Of a DNA stretch of 64,000 nucleotides, positions 20,131 to 30,715 are shown in pieces. The stretch's first letter is position 1. Every line of letters begins with the position of its first letter. Source of the DNA: Undaria pinnatifida. Its lineage: Eukaryota > Sar > Phaeophyceae > Laminariales > Alariaceae. A model generated the notes under the pieces. The model was not told the DNA's origin. It saw nothing but the letters and a program-made list of their open reading frames with translations, and ran no database searches. The translations under genes were made by a program, and so were the position numbers. Location of the stretch: assembly GCA_012845835.1 (NCBI GenBank), contig JABAKD010000020.1, forward strand, positions 18,903,146 through 18,967,145, written 5' to 3'.

Positions 20131-20480
20131 GTCACCGAGATGACGCCGCCGCGGGTCACGGACGAATGGTCATTGCTTGTGTGTAGCTCCTGGGTGCCCG
20201 GAAGGAAAGAACGCTTGTACGAAGGGTAACACGGCAATAAGTCGGGTAACACAGACTGTGCCAAAGGCGGCCGGTCGATAGTGGTGTAGCGCACCTCGGC
20301 ATGGCACGTCGGCGCAATCTGGTGTTCTCGCTCCCAGTCGGCGTGCGAAAAATCGCGCAACGGAATCAGCGAACTGCAGTTCATCAACGTCATCAACGGC
20401 GTTTTGTAGGTGCAGCTGGCGTGTCGCCAGGAGTGGACCGGGGTCGTAATATAGGAGTCCCAAGGGGCTTCGCGCGGTCA
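20127..20480 (-). pseudogene. Retroelement pol fragment, decayed
   Basis: Frames combine to LQFADSVARF, SHADWEREHQIAPTCHAEVR and LLPCYPSYKRSF, matching 11855-12230. At least one frameshift lies inside SVARF-SHADWE. It is downstream of gag on the same strand and upstream of the 3' LTR, where pol would be. Domain assignment rests on that position. Confidence 0.55.
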
Positions 20481-21034
20481 CGGTCGGACGGGATCAGTAC
20501 CCCGGGGGCCGGAGAGGCGGCAGGAGCAGGGGTCGCGACGGTCGACGGGGTCGGCTACGGCCTTGGGACTCGCGGCGGGGTGTTGACACTCCAGGAAGAT
20601 GGTCGAGGGGCCCCGCTGGGCCCGAATCCATAATCTACAGCGGGGGTGCATTACCGGTTGCTGTCGCTGTTCGTCGGCGCGTCGTCGACGACGGAGGGGC
20701 TGGAGTGCCAAGCAAGGCTGAGACGGACACTGTCGAACCGGTGGTCGCGGCGGAGTCCGTCTCCTATGTAGAACCCCTTGATAAGGGAGTCGGCTGTGCG
20801 ATGGGCGCCGCAGCCAGGGCTTCTGCGGAACCCGTGCCGCCCTCGATGGTCATGGCAAAAACCGAAGCGAAAACGGTGTCAGCGGTAGGAGAAATCGACC
20901 CGCGGCCAGTACAGCCTTCGACAAGGGCGACGAGGGCAGAAACGCGAGCGACGAATCTCCCGGGGGAGCAGAAAGGCCGTCAATCGTTATACGTGGCTCG
21001 TGTGTGCGAAAATCGTGAAATGCGGTAGAAGTGA

Positions 21035-21200
21035 GAGGAGACCACCCAAGACAGCACGTTCAGTGCGGGGCACGAGCCCACCCAAGACAGTGCTTTCGGC
21101 GAGGGGCACGAGCCCACCCAAAGCAGTGCTTTCGGTGCGTGGCACGAGCCCACCCAAGACAATGCTTTCGGCGAGGGGCGCGAGTCCACCCAAACCGACC
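21035..21200. repeat. 36-bp tandem repeat inside the retroelement
   Basis: GGGCACGAGCCCACCCAAGA recurs every 36 bp about four and a half times. Both strands are open across it and give 12-residue repeats (plus SARGTSPPKTVL, minus LGGLVPRTESTA). It is not clear that either is translated. Confidence 0.85.
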
Positions 21201-22414
21201 CCTGGGATCGGCGAGGAGGGAGCGCGCAGCCCTCGGGTCCGTAGGAGGTAGATGCCGCTCTCTCCAACGGGGTTGGGGGTTGTCAACCTCACGGGGTTGA
21301 AGTTTGTCAAGCCACTGTGGTCGTACTCCGTACCAGGCTCTGGCAAGCGGGTCAGGAAAATCGTCGATGCCGTTGGCGCTGCCTTTGTGGTACTTGAGTG
21401 TGCAATCGAACGCGGTGACGAACTCAAACTACCGCTGGACTCGTGCATTGAGGGTCCCCACTTTGCCAATGCTCTCCTATGCCTTGTGGCCGGAGGATAT
21501 GCGGAACTTTGGTCCCTAAAGTACCCTCGGAGGCGGTTGGAAGCCCAAACAATGCTGCCGGTCCCCAAATAGAGAGGGCCCAGTGCCTCTCCGAGTTAAG
21601 CGTTGCTCGACTGATACACGCGATTTTCATAGTGAACGAAACGTCGTCCAGCGTCACAGTACCCCCGACGAAACAGGGGCCGTGTTCTGACAGCGCAAGG
21701 TCAGGTCCGACGCCAAACGCTATCTCCAAAACTTCACGGCTTTTAGTCGGCCAACGCGTCCAAGAAATAAGCCGGAAACTCCGAAGGGGGACCTTTGCGA
21801 GCGCTGACCGCTGTTAACGGCCCGGCCGCGGCGCGGACGATATTTCCTGCATTCGCAGTGCAGGTGCGGAACCGACTTGAGGAGGCCGGGTGCGCCGACC
21901 CGGTCTCACTGTCGCGAATAGCTGCGCGAACGGCAGAAAGTGCCTCACTGAGCATTTTTTTGTCTTCACTGGCATGGGCTGTTGGCCCTGGGATCATCCG
22001 CCCGGAGGCTAATGCCCCACACTGGGTCCAGAGGGCTGGCTTCAGCCAGAAGCTTGTTGTCAGAGTTCAAAAAGTGGTTTTTCATGGCTGGATTATGCGT
22101 GAATTTAGCATAGGTGCCAGATAACGCGGCGTTTTGCTTTTCCCTGTCCTCAACAGCGGAGTCAAAGTGGCGCACGCCTCGACCGATGCGTTTTGTGTGT
22201 GCTTGGGTCAGTTGACGACATGATGAGCTCCACTGCTCGACGGTCTTGGAAAAATACTGTTTTTTTCGGCCATCATATACTGCTCCGCGCAAGAATATGA
22301 CGCGTAGTCCACGACAAACGACGAAGGGGACCACGGTGAAAAATAGGATGGGGGCTGTCAGAACAACACCACCCTGTCTGTGGAGTATTCGAGAGAAGAG
22401 TCAAAAGCCGTGTT

Positions 22415-22990
22415 GGAATTTGGGCCTGCAATGTCCCCGTCTGGGAACACCAGGCCTCGGGAGCACGACGCGAATCCGAACCCACGGTCCTAGTCTCGGG
22501 TCCTCGTCATTTGTTGGCGGAAAAACGCAAGAATCCGCTCCAACTGTGCCCGAAAAATGTTAAAAACCGACGTTGCCAATCCGTCGGTAGCCTCGTTGGA
22601 CATTTGGGTCTGCAATGTCCCCTTTTGGGAACACCAGTCCTCGGCTCTTTGGGCCTGTAGTGTCCCCTTGCGGGAACATCAGACCTCGGGAGCATAATGC
22701 GAATCAGAACCCGCGGTTTTTCGCCTCGGGCTCTTTTCACTCGCTGGCGGAAACTCGTAAGAAGCCGCCCTTACTGCACCCGAAAAAGAGTCCAGCATCG
22801 TTGGGTTTTTGGGTCTGCAATATCCCCCTTTGGCAACACCAGCCCTCGGGACTTTGAGCTTGTAGTGTCTCCTTCAGGAACACCAGGGCTCGGGAGCACG
22901 ACGCGAGTCCACAACGGTTACTCGCGTCGTGGCCTCTCCGCTCTTTGGCGTAAACTTGCAAGAAACTGCTCTAACTGCGCCCGAAGGGGC
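22415..22990. repeat. About 195-bp tandem repeat, three diverged copies
   Basis: GGGTCTGCAATGTCCCC-type starts at about 22427, 22607 and 22813, each followed by GGGAACACCAG-CCTCGGG, AGCACGACGCGA and a TGGCGGAAA-CG-AAGAA block. The units share order but differ in length and sequence. Confidence 0.75.
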
Positions 22991-23599
22991 AGGGACTCTG
23001 ATCTGTTTCTGCTTGACGAGAGGCGCGATGCTTCCGCAAACGTACGGGAATAGCGTCCAGCTGATCAGGCTGGAGGCCGTGGAGTCACCGCTGGCCCGCC
23101 GCACAGTGTCGGATCCTGTTCCTGTACCACTGGGGCAGAAGTAGCCTGAAGAACGTGGATTAGCGTGCTAAAAGACGAAGCAGGGCCCGTAGAGCCTGTG
23201 GGCGTCTTCTGGAGCGGGGCTCGGGCAGGCGGCAATATTTGTTTACCTGAGGAGCCTCTTTTCCGTTAGGCCTCTTGGAGAAGGGAGACGAGGTAGCTAA
23301 TCTTGGCGATTCCTCCTAGATGGAATAAAGGACAGAGCGCCCGCTGTTATCGCGAGCAAGCACCGGATCGAGCCTCGCACAAGATCTCGGTGTTTTAGTG
23401 TTGACCTTCCCATACCTCAAACCGACCGCCACCTCGTGATCAGGAAAAATTGTTTGAGGGTCGGCCGTCCCACACCTAAAACCGACCGCACCGCATGGTC
23501 AGGGAGAGGGGGGGAAAAATACGTTCGCGTAAAAAGGCGACGCGCTGTCACCGCAGCTATATTGCTGCGCGACGCGTGCCTGGGGGGGAGCGCGCAAAG

Positions 23600-23815
23600 C
23601 GCAGGCTCTCGTGCCATGGTTGATAAGGGCGGCGTTTGGAGCGCGAACCCCCATTGCCAAGTTTATGCCGCGGCTGAGGGGAACGGCGCTGGAAGCGCGG
23701 GTTCCCATCGCCGAACTCAAACCATGACCGAGAAGAACGGCGCTTGGAGCGCGTGTTCTCATCATCGAAAAATACCTGGCTGAGAGGAACCACGCTCGAA
23801 GCGCTGGTTCCCGCC
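23600..23815. repeat. About 70-bp tandem repeat, three to four copies
   Basis: GGCGTTTGGAGCGCGAAC, GGCGCTGGAAGCGCGGGTTC, GGCGCTTGGAGCGCGTGTTC and ACGCTCGAAGCGCTGGTTCC follow one another at about 60-75 bp. Lies between gag and the 195-bp array. Confidence 0.75.
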
Positions 23816-24329
23816 GCCGTTACAACGCCGTGAGAATCGCCAACAGACGGCGTAGGAGCCCGTAGGCTCTTGACAGAGGCAATTTGTGCTGCGTTATTGA
23901 ACAGGCTAGCAACAGATACACGAGTATCTTCTGAAACCAAAAGAGGTGTCCCCGATAGTGCCGTCGGTGGACAGGCCGGGTGTGCCGTACCGCCGTTGAG
24001 CTGTCAATTGCCGGTACGGAATGTGCCAGGCTGGCGCGCGTTCAGATTTCCGCCCCGGTTATGTGCGGCTCTAAAGCGCATTCCAGGAGCAGGAGCGGGG
24101 GCAGGAGAAGCGGGCGAGGGCGGGATAACACCATGGTGATCCGACGTGTATGCGTTGTCGTCGTGACAGTTTATCTGGCCATGATCCTGGTGGTACCCTC
24201 GCGATTGACCTGAATGATGGCGACGATTTTTCGTGTAGTTTTTCGGGCGAGAAGGTTTGCCGCCTCGGCGGTAGCAGATCATGCGTGCTTGCCAACGTCG
24301 GTATGCGTCATCGTCGCCAAGTTCAGGGT

Positions 24330-24430
24330 TCAAACAGCCGCTCGCATTGATAAAAGAATGCCTATAATGCTCGAAGAAGTGGTTGTCTTCGTGGTAGTTG
24401 AGGCAAAGTCCCCGGTTTTCTCCGAGGGCA
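24330..24430 (-). pseudogene. Gag nucleocapsid zinc knuckle, degenerate
   Basis: The minus frame has ENRGLCLNYHEDNHFFEHY then FINASGCLNPELGD. Compared with the copy at 12.6 kb the motif CX2CX4HX4C has Tyr in place of the second and last Cys, so zinc binding is lost. A second basic, Gly-rich stretch (ICYRRGGKPSRPKNY) follows. It is downstream of the gag body, as in normal gag order. Confidence 0.65.
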
Positions 24431-24552
24431 TCAGCGTGAGTGGAGGGTGAAAGGAGGCCGCTCCAAAGGGGAGGGTCGTCAGTCTTAAACGAGGCACTAA
24501 CGGCGAAAACTTCTGCTTCGTTATGTTCTTTTAGTGGCCAGAAATTCGATGT

Positions 24553-26504
24553 CTAGTCAAGCCAAGGGTCAGATGAATCATCGATGGGCATGACAGTTGG
24601 ATGATGGCTCGATCCCGTCTGCCACGAAAGCGACTGGGACGGGACTCGGCCCTGGCCGCGCCCATGATCGGCGGGCCGGGGCCCCAACGGGCCAATTGAC
24701 CGCGCTCCCGTCGAAGAAACAGGCAAAGAAAAATATTTTTCGCCGATATTTTTCGCCATTGACGGCAGGTGTCTTATTATGCGCTAAGTCACTAAAAGAC
24801 CGCCACATAGCATCCAACGAGGCGTATGGTCACGGGTCCGTTGCCTTCGAACCAGGGTACAACGTAGGCATGAGAGTCGGAAATTGCTCATTCACCGCAA
24901 TCCGAACCACCTCCAACACCACATCCGTCCCCGGAGACAAAACACGCTCACTCCCCGTACCGGTCGACACAAGTACGCGAAACTCCCGACTATAATCGCA
25001 CAAAGGTGTGCCAGTACACACTCCAAAAGTGTGCAACTTGGTGTAGCTCTCCCCCGTGTCAACCCGGTCGAAGTGCGTCATCAGCAGACGCAACAGAAGG
25101 GTGGAAGCCTCAGGCCCAGATGCTCCTCCTGCCATGAATCGCGACATCTGCCCAAACAAAAGATCGATCAAGGTCGCCATGCGGGCGGTCGTGGGCTCGT
25201 TAGGCGTTATAGCACGTGTGAATGCCATGTGGAGCGGGTGATCCCAACCGGGTACCCACGTGGGAGATCGCATGCCCTCTGTACAACTGTCGTCGCAGCG
25301 CATGAGAATGTCGGGCATTGCAGATTTAACCGCGCCGTCCGACTTGTTCAAAGAGATGGGGAACAGCAGCACAGGAATGCGGGATACGTCTTTGTAGGGG
25401 AGCTTGACGTAGGCACGTTTAACCGAGTCATCAAGCGTGGCTACGGCTGTAGCCGCGACAGTGGCAATCGCGGAGGTACGAGCGCGGGCCAAATCCGAAG
25501 AAACAGGTTTAGTATGATCACCAGACACGGTCAGTTTGCTCAGGCGCTCGGCGGAGGAAGCAACATCCGCCGGGGAAGGAGTCACTCGCCTGTTGCCTGC
25601 TACCACGGTCACCTCGCCGTGGTCCGTGCTCGAGGCCAAAGACGATCGGAAGGAAGTTGACAAGCCGTCCCACGCTGAACGTCCTCTCGCGTCGTTCCTC
25701 CGCCCTCCGTTGCCTCCGCCAGAGCTGCGTCCACTGCCCCGATTGTTGCGACCAAAGTTGCCCCCCCGGCGGCGTCCTGAACCACCACCAGCACCCGACG
25801 CGCCTCCCCCGGCTCCACCACTGCTGTCACCCCCGCGACGGTGTTGGTGGTCGCCACCCCTACCATTTTCGCCGCCACCCCCTGAGCCACCACCCCCACG
25901 AGTGCGGTCCCCGCGGTCCTGCGTCGCTGTTTCCCCCAGTTGCGTTCCGCCAACTCTTCCTCCGGGGTCGGCCAGAAGACGGGGTCGGAGGCGTCGTCGT
26001 GGGTCATCAGCAGGGCCTTGACGAGGGCAAGGGTCGGGCGGCCCTCGTCTGTCCGGCATAGAACGTACAATCCATACGAGTCCAGGCCGCCCCCACTGAA
26101 AGAGCGTCCGCGTGCCGCGACGCCGGCCTCTCTAACGTGAGGAGGGCGGAGGCCGTTTCCACCGCCGCGGTCGCCAACGCTGAGGAGAACTCTACCCTTG
26201 ATGCAAACGCCATGCACGCGATACTGGCCTTGAAAAAGGCGTCGTCCCCGGGCCGTGCCAGCTGGGAAGCGACACCCTGCGGGCGCGTCGGATACGAGGA
26301 GACCGCGGTAGCTCCCGCCGTAGCCGCCGCAACTGATTGACCGAGGGCTTGGTGCGCCCTCTCTGCCGCCACAGACGCCTCCCGCGCAGCGTTCTTCGCC
26401 TGCTCGATATCGTCATCGAAACGACGCCGGCGTGCTTCACGCCGGAATATCGTCTGGTTGGCGTCCTCGAGCGCCCGCTGGGCCCGCGCCGCCGCAGATG
26501 CCAA
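24553..26504 (-). pseudogene. Gag-like polyprotein, frameshifted
   Basis: The N-terminal part (26504-26007) is Ala/Arg-rich and probably coiled-coil (RALEDANQTIFRREARRRRF, then AAREASVAAERAHQALG). A frame change near 26030 leads into a 409-codon frame (26059-24830): a Gly/Arg/Asn-rich linker, then a folded-looking part with DVSRIPVLLFPISLNKSDG, MPDILMRCDDSCTEGM, WVPGWDHPLHMAFTRAITP and DYSREFRVLVSTGTGSERV. A TGA at about 24828 interrupts, after which the frame goes on (SLDAMWRSFSDLAHNKTP) to about 24553. This is the capsid region by position. I do not know this gag family by name. Start codon not identified; an upstream extension to about 26870 is possible. Confidence 0.65.
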
Positions 26505-27029
26505 ATCCGAGGGGCCGGCATGGGCGCCCCTGTTCCGGGAGCTCTGGGGGTAGCACTCTGCCGAGCGCGGAGAGCCCAGGTGGCGGCGGTGGTGCCCTGT
26601 CGAGCTCGGGGAGGCCAGCTAGTGGCGCTCCCCCGGGGCTGGCGAGAACTGGCGTCGAGACGCCGCCGAGTCCGTTGGAGGTTGGTCCGCCTCCTTCTCT
26701 GCGCGAACCGGCGAGTCGACCCTCTTTGTTGGTGAGCCCGGGTGGTGGTCTGGTGGCCCGTCCTCTGGCTCGCCACCGGAACGCTCCTCCGGAGCCACCG
26801 GAACGCTCCTCCGGAGGTTCCCCCATCCTCGAGTCGCGGGATCTCGATCGTGCTCTCCCTGTCTCACAGTCGTCCAGGTTGGGGCGCGTGGAAGACCTCA
26901 GCCTGTCCGGGTAGCCCGCTTCCTCATTTCGTAGGGAAGGCAGCAGGAGGACGGGGAGTGGGGAAGGGTGGAGGGACGGGAACGACGCGTGAAGGAGCGA
27001 TGGAGGCAGATATATTGTTGTGGTTTCCC

Positions 27030-27344
27030 TGCTCTTTTTTTCAGTTCTGCCGACGACGCCATTTGTAAAGTTGCTAGGGGTGAGACACAGAATACCCCTA
27101 CAGGTCGATCGACGAAGTGGGCATGTCCTCGGTGTTACTCACTTTCGTAATAGCTCAAAGCGGGACAGAAGAGAGAACCAGCTTTCATTATTCCACGAGA
27201 ATCGAAGATGACAATTGGGACGGGAGGTACGAGCATCTCCATCTCTTGACTACCCCGAAAACAAAACGCCATCCTATTATATGAAAACGGCCAGTTACCT
27301 ATCTAAAGCAGACAATTGCCGGCCTTCAAGGCCGTACCTTAACA
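27030..27344 (-). repeat. LTR (5' in element sense)
   Basis: Partner of 18459-18763; 315 bp, ending CCGTACCTTAACA on the plus strand. A small CGATCGAC insertion-like difference and several substitutions separate the two. Confidence 0.85.
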
Positions 27345-27704
27345 CCTGTGTTCTAGAACGTAAATATTTTGCTGTTTTCCATGGAGGAATGCTTTTCACC
27401 CCTCAGGTGGAGGTCGACTTGCTTCGCTACCCGACAGTTGAGATGAGATGAATATTAACAACAACTACCTGGTAAAAATAGCGATAGAGATAAACAACAC
27501 GGGCACGTATCACCAACAATTGCGGGAACGACAGGAAATATTTGGTGGAGTTGGAGGGGGTTGGTGCGGTGTACAAAGAATGTTCGGGAGCGCAGCGGAG
27601 AGCATGCCGGTTGCCGTTTCTCACCGTTGTGGCGGGGAGGCTCTCTGACTCGGCACCAACTGGAACGACCACGTCACCACTGGCTCAAGGAAGAGATAAC
27701 CCGA
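27345..27704. other. No gene recognised
   Basis: Right flank of the LTR element. Small ORFs in three frames only. Confidence 0.3.
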
Positions 27705-28230
27705 GGGGGGGTACTCGTTTCATACATATCCGTAGTCCTATGACCATTTCATGAATGCGGGGGGGGGGGGGGGGGGCAGCCGAGTCAGGCATGGCCGTCG
27801 TACTCCATAGGGCTGTAGACCCTGGCATCTGGCATCTCTAAAGTGCCGGGACGGAGCACGTGGGGTTTTCACCGAGCAGACAGGCATTTGCGTGCACGAA
27901 GCGCCATGAGGTTTCCGGTGAGTCGCATGGAGGGTGAGCTTGCATCCTTCTTGAGGAACCGCTCGTGAGGCGGGCTTCGGCACCTTGTGCGCACTTTTCT
28001 TGCATATGGACGACACGGTCGACTGGCTTGATTTTGTTTCCGGTGTCGTGGCCGTATACTCTTTCGTTGCTTGTCTTAGTCGTTTCACGATTGACCACGT
28101 ATCCCTTTCGAGTCGGAGCACCGTTCCTTTTCCTAGTAAATACACCTCCAACATTTGGGCGCTCGTTACGTTTTTCACACACATAGTCTACATATATATC
28201 ACGCACAACAAAATGGTCGTCTTATCCCCT
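27705..28230 (+). repeat. Dispersed repeat C, long copy
   Basis: Order: GTACTCGTTTCATA, a G-run (27758-27776), CCGGGACGGAGCACGT, GTGAGTCGCATGGAGGGTGA, CACCTTGTGCGCACTT, GTTGCTTGTCTTAGTCG, CCCTTTCGAGTCGGAGCACC, ACATTTGGGCGCTCG, then CTTATCCCCTTCTTCCT. The same order occurs at 47810-48440; a partial inverted copy is at 50520-50790. No ORF is conserved between copies. Class unknown. Confidence 0.7.
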
Positions 28231-28709
28231 TCTTCCTATTTCGCCGAGGGAATATAAGTGGCAGACACATACATATATGTATAACGTGGCTGAAAGGCGG
28301 GTGGGAGAGAAACCCAGTTCTGGGGGGGGGGGTAGAAAGCGAGACAGCCAAAGCACAGTCCGACAAAACAGCGTGGGCATGATCGGCGAGGATTTCGGGG
28401 GAGGGGGGACGAGCTTTGGCTCTCGTAAAGTTAGCACTACTGACACCCTGTCTTCCACAGTGGAGTCCATAAAATAGATTACCTGCACACGGATATATAT
28501 ACTGCTGTTATGCCGATTTTGACGGGAATGCAAGGACCTTTGGAACATTAATATGAAATCAACGCGGTTCTTACAGAGTGATACAGTACCTGGTGCCGGT
28601 GTATCGTGGCACAGAGAGGACGCAGGCGTTAGAGATGACAGCCAGTGCTTTCTGCCTTCTGCCACCCCAGAGTGATTGGAGCCTGTCCTATTCATATTAA
28701 TATTAACAG
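28231..28709. other. Upstream of the RPS28-like exon; no gene recognised
   Basis: Contains a G-run (28320-28331). I looked for the N-terminal RPS28 exon here and did not find it. The last 25 bases are AT-rich and end TATTAACAG, a usable 3' splice site. Confidence 0.35.
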
Positions 28710-28827
28710 TACGGAATTCTTGGACGACCCGACCCGTTCCATTATCCGCAACGTCAAGGGCCCCGTACGCGAGAACGACATCCTCTGCCTCCTCGAGTGA
28801 GAGTGCGAGGCGCGCCGTCTGAGATAG
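28710..28827 (+). pseudogene. Ribosomal protein S28 terminal exon with premature stop
   Basis: After ATTAACAG the frame reads [20 protein letters not shown], then [12 protein letters not shown] (28798-28800), ECEARRLR and TAG (28825-28827). Eukaryotic RPS28, a small-subunit ribosomal protein near the mRNA exit path, ends LLESEREARRLR. Here the Ser codon has become a stop and an Arg codon has become Cys (CGC to TGC). Both changes hit a nearly invariant tail, so this is more likely a dead copy than a working gene. A split codon (CG|T) at the acceptor would give ...VR|TEF, so it looks like a spliced exon and not a retrocopy; a retrocopy would also carry the N-terminal half without a break. The first exon is not in view. 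A sequencing error is possible but would have to explain two changes. Confidence 0.85.
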
Positions 28828-29160
28828 ACGCCTTCAGTAGCTTGCCACTCGACAATGTAGCGGTCACTTCGCGACGGGCACTCTCGCGCTTGAAATTCGT
28901 AAGGGCAATTTGCGCTTGAAATTCACAGGGGTGTGTTCTAACGCTACCCTGTTGGCGCGATGTCGGTCGCTTGTGCTGGCTGTACGGGGCGGGTAGATGG
29001 TCAAGGTGTCTTCTTGTTCTCGGGAGGCACTGCTACTGTCGAGGCTGTTGAAATGATCTGGCCTTGGCTTGGGTGTGGCTGTGGTGGGTCACGGGGTGGA
29101 GTCGAGGAGGGAAGGGTGAGGAGGCTGGTCGTCGCCGGGTTTTTGGTGCACGCCTTCTCC
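28828..29160. other. 3' flank of the RPS28-like exon
   Basis: Has a short direct repeat (GCGCTTGAAATTC at about 28890 and 28912) and a G-rich stretch. It may be the old 3' UTR. No polyadenylation signal is obvious. Confidence 0.35.
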
Positions 29161-29646
29161 GAATGAAAAATACTCTCCCCGGTATATACCCAGGAAATGA
29201 AATGGCTTGAATAATTGACAGGTCCGCACGTATATCCGGCCGACCTGCTATCCCGCCGTTTCAGGGGGGGAGAGTGTTATAAGGCTTAGTTTGGGTAAGC
29301 TATTGGTTAACCTTTTGCAAGTGGTCAAACGGACTACTACCCCACTAACACCTTAGCAAATGGCGTCGTCGACAGACCATGGGTTTTTTGGGTCGTGGGT
29401 TCATCTCCCAAATCCACCATAATAAACTTTTTCAGACTTTCCCCATATGGAACTTGAGAATCACTCTCCCCGGTATCCCCAGGAAATGAAACGGCTTGGA
29501 TATTGAAAGGTCCGCCCGTATATCCGGCCGACCTGCCATCCCGCCGTTTCAGGGGGGGAGAGTGTGATAAGGCTTAGTTTGGTTAAGCTATGGGTTAACC
29601 TTTTGCAAGTGGTCAAACGGACTAATACCCCACAAATTCCTTAACA
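29161..29646 (+). mobile_element. TRIM-like element in tandem form
   Basis: A complete 372-bp element spans 29275-29646 with terminal repeats at 29275-29358 and 29563-29646, TGGCGTCGTCGACAG at 29361 and a G-rich purine tract before each repeat. To its left 29161-29274 is the 3' internal part of another copy (AATACTCTCCCCGG to CAGGGGGGG) running straight into the shared repeat. The arrangement is internal-LTR-internal-LTR, as produced by recombination between LTRs. The tRNA-like block is damaged here (GGGTTCATCTCCC). Confidence 0.85.
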
Positions 29647-30457
29647 CCTGTGCCCATGGGTTAGATGAAGGTGGCGAGTGAACGCAACAGCAACAGCAGC
29701 AACAACAACCTGATACCTACTACCTCTACAACGGGGGCATGCAAGAGGAGGAGAGGAGGAGGAAGCAAAAACAATGAATACACCAGTTTCACAATAACTA
29801 ATCCCTTCTTCCCTTCCCACCCTCATTTTTATTCGTTCAATGAATGAATTGATTAATTGCTCAAACCAAAATAGACGGGGGGGGGGGGGGGGGGCAGAGA
29901 GGGCGCGGGGCGCGAAATTGGATAGCCAATAACGTTCCAATAACTTGCCGAGGGCGATTAATCCCAAGCACGTATTTTATCGAACGAATATGGTACTGAA
30001 GGGATTCTACAATGAGGCGATATGGGTAAGGCGGCATCCCGATAACAAACGGTGAAAAAAGGACAAATCGCTTGGCGCGACTGTGGAGTGCTCTTTCATT
30101 CATAGATAGCCTGGAATGAGAAAGGCGGTGGGCTTCCCCCAAGGCAGTCATACGAATTTTTCTGGCACACCACTGCCTTGCTGAGGAGAATTCTCGACTG
30201 TAGGATTAAAAAAACGCGAGCGGGGGGCGGGGGGGGAGAGAGGGCGAGGGATGCGAGTAGGTAGCCGATAACTCTCTGAGAAGAGGGTACCTCGGATTTG
30301 GATTGATTGCGTTAAGATACTCTTGTTGCGCCGGGGTGTTCAAAAACCCACATACAGTCAGTGCTTACTTATTACCGTAGATTTAGTAGATCTCGCGTGC
30401 CACGATGATACAGAGGCATTACTGCAATAGCACACTTTTTGTCTGAAACGTTTTCTG

Positions 30458-30715
30458 AATGATGACGAGGCCCCCTAACCCAAAATCGCCGGAAAAAAAC
30501 GCCATTTTTTGGGGGGCAATGTATACCACCTGTAGCAGCAAGCGCTTTTTGCTCAGGGTTTGATTTTCTGAATTGACGGGGCTCCTTAACCCCTTAAGAG
30601 CCCCCAAATCCCTGACCATACTAAGGACGCGTGTTTCAACAGAGGTGGCACTTTTGGGCATTTTTTTTGCCGGATGACGGGGCTCCTTAGACCAAAATCG
30701 TCGGGAATCGGCCAT
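30458..30715 (+). repeat. About 105-bp repeat, three degenerate copies
   Basis: GATGACGAGGCCCCCTAACC, TTGACGGGGCTCCTTAACCC and GATGACGGGGCTCCTTAGAC begin at about 30460, 30574 and 30673, with AAAATCG-CGG following in the first and third. Confidence 0.55.

Larger units (their letters stand above)
18459..27344 (-). mobile_element. Decayed Ty3/gypsy-like LTR retrotransposon
   Basis: Two directly repeated LTRs of about 305-315 bp bound 8.9 kb. Both end CCGTACCTTAACA on the plus strand, that is they begin TGTTAAGG in element sense. On the minus strand come gag (26.9-24.0 kb, with coiled-coil, Gly/Arg-rich part and degenerate zinc knuckle), then several tandem-repeat blocks, a pol fragment at 20.1-20.5 kb, and the 3' LTR. 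No intact protease, RT, RNase H or integrase is seen, so it is defective. The RT fragment at 12.3 kb suggests the family is Ty3/gypsy. The sequences just outside the LTRs do not show a convincing target duplication. Confidence 0.75.

Noticed and set aside
24884-25660. 258-codon plus-strand ORF
   Set aside because: Mirror frame of the gag ORF on the minus strand. GC-rich sequence keeps both strands open.
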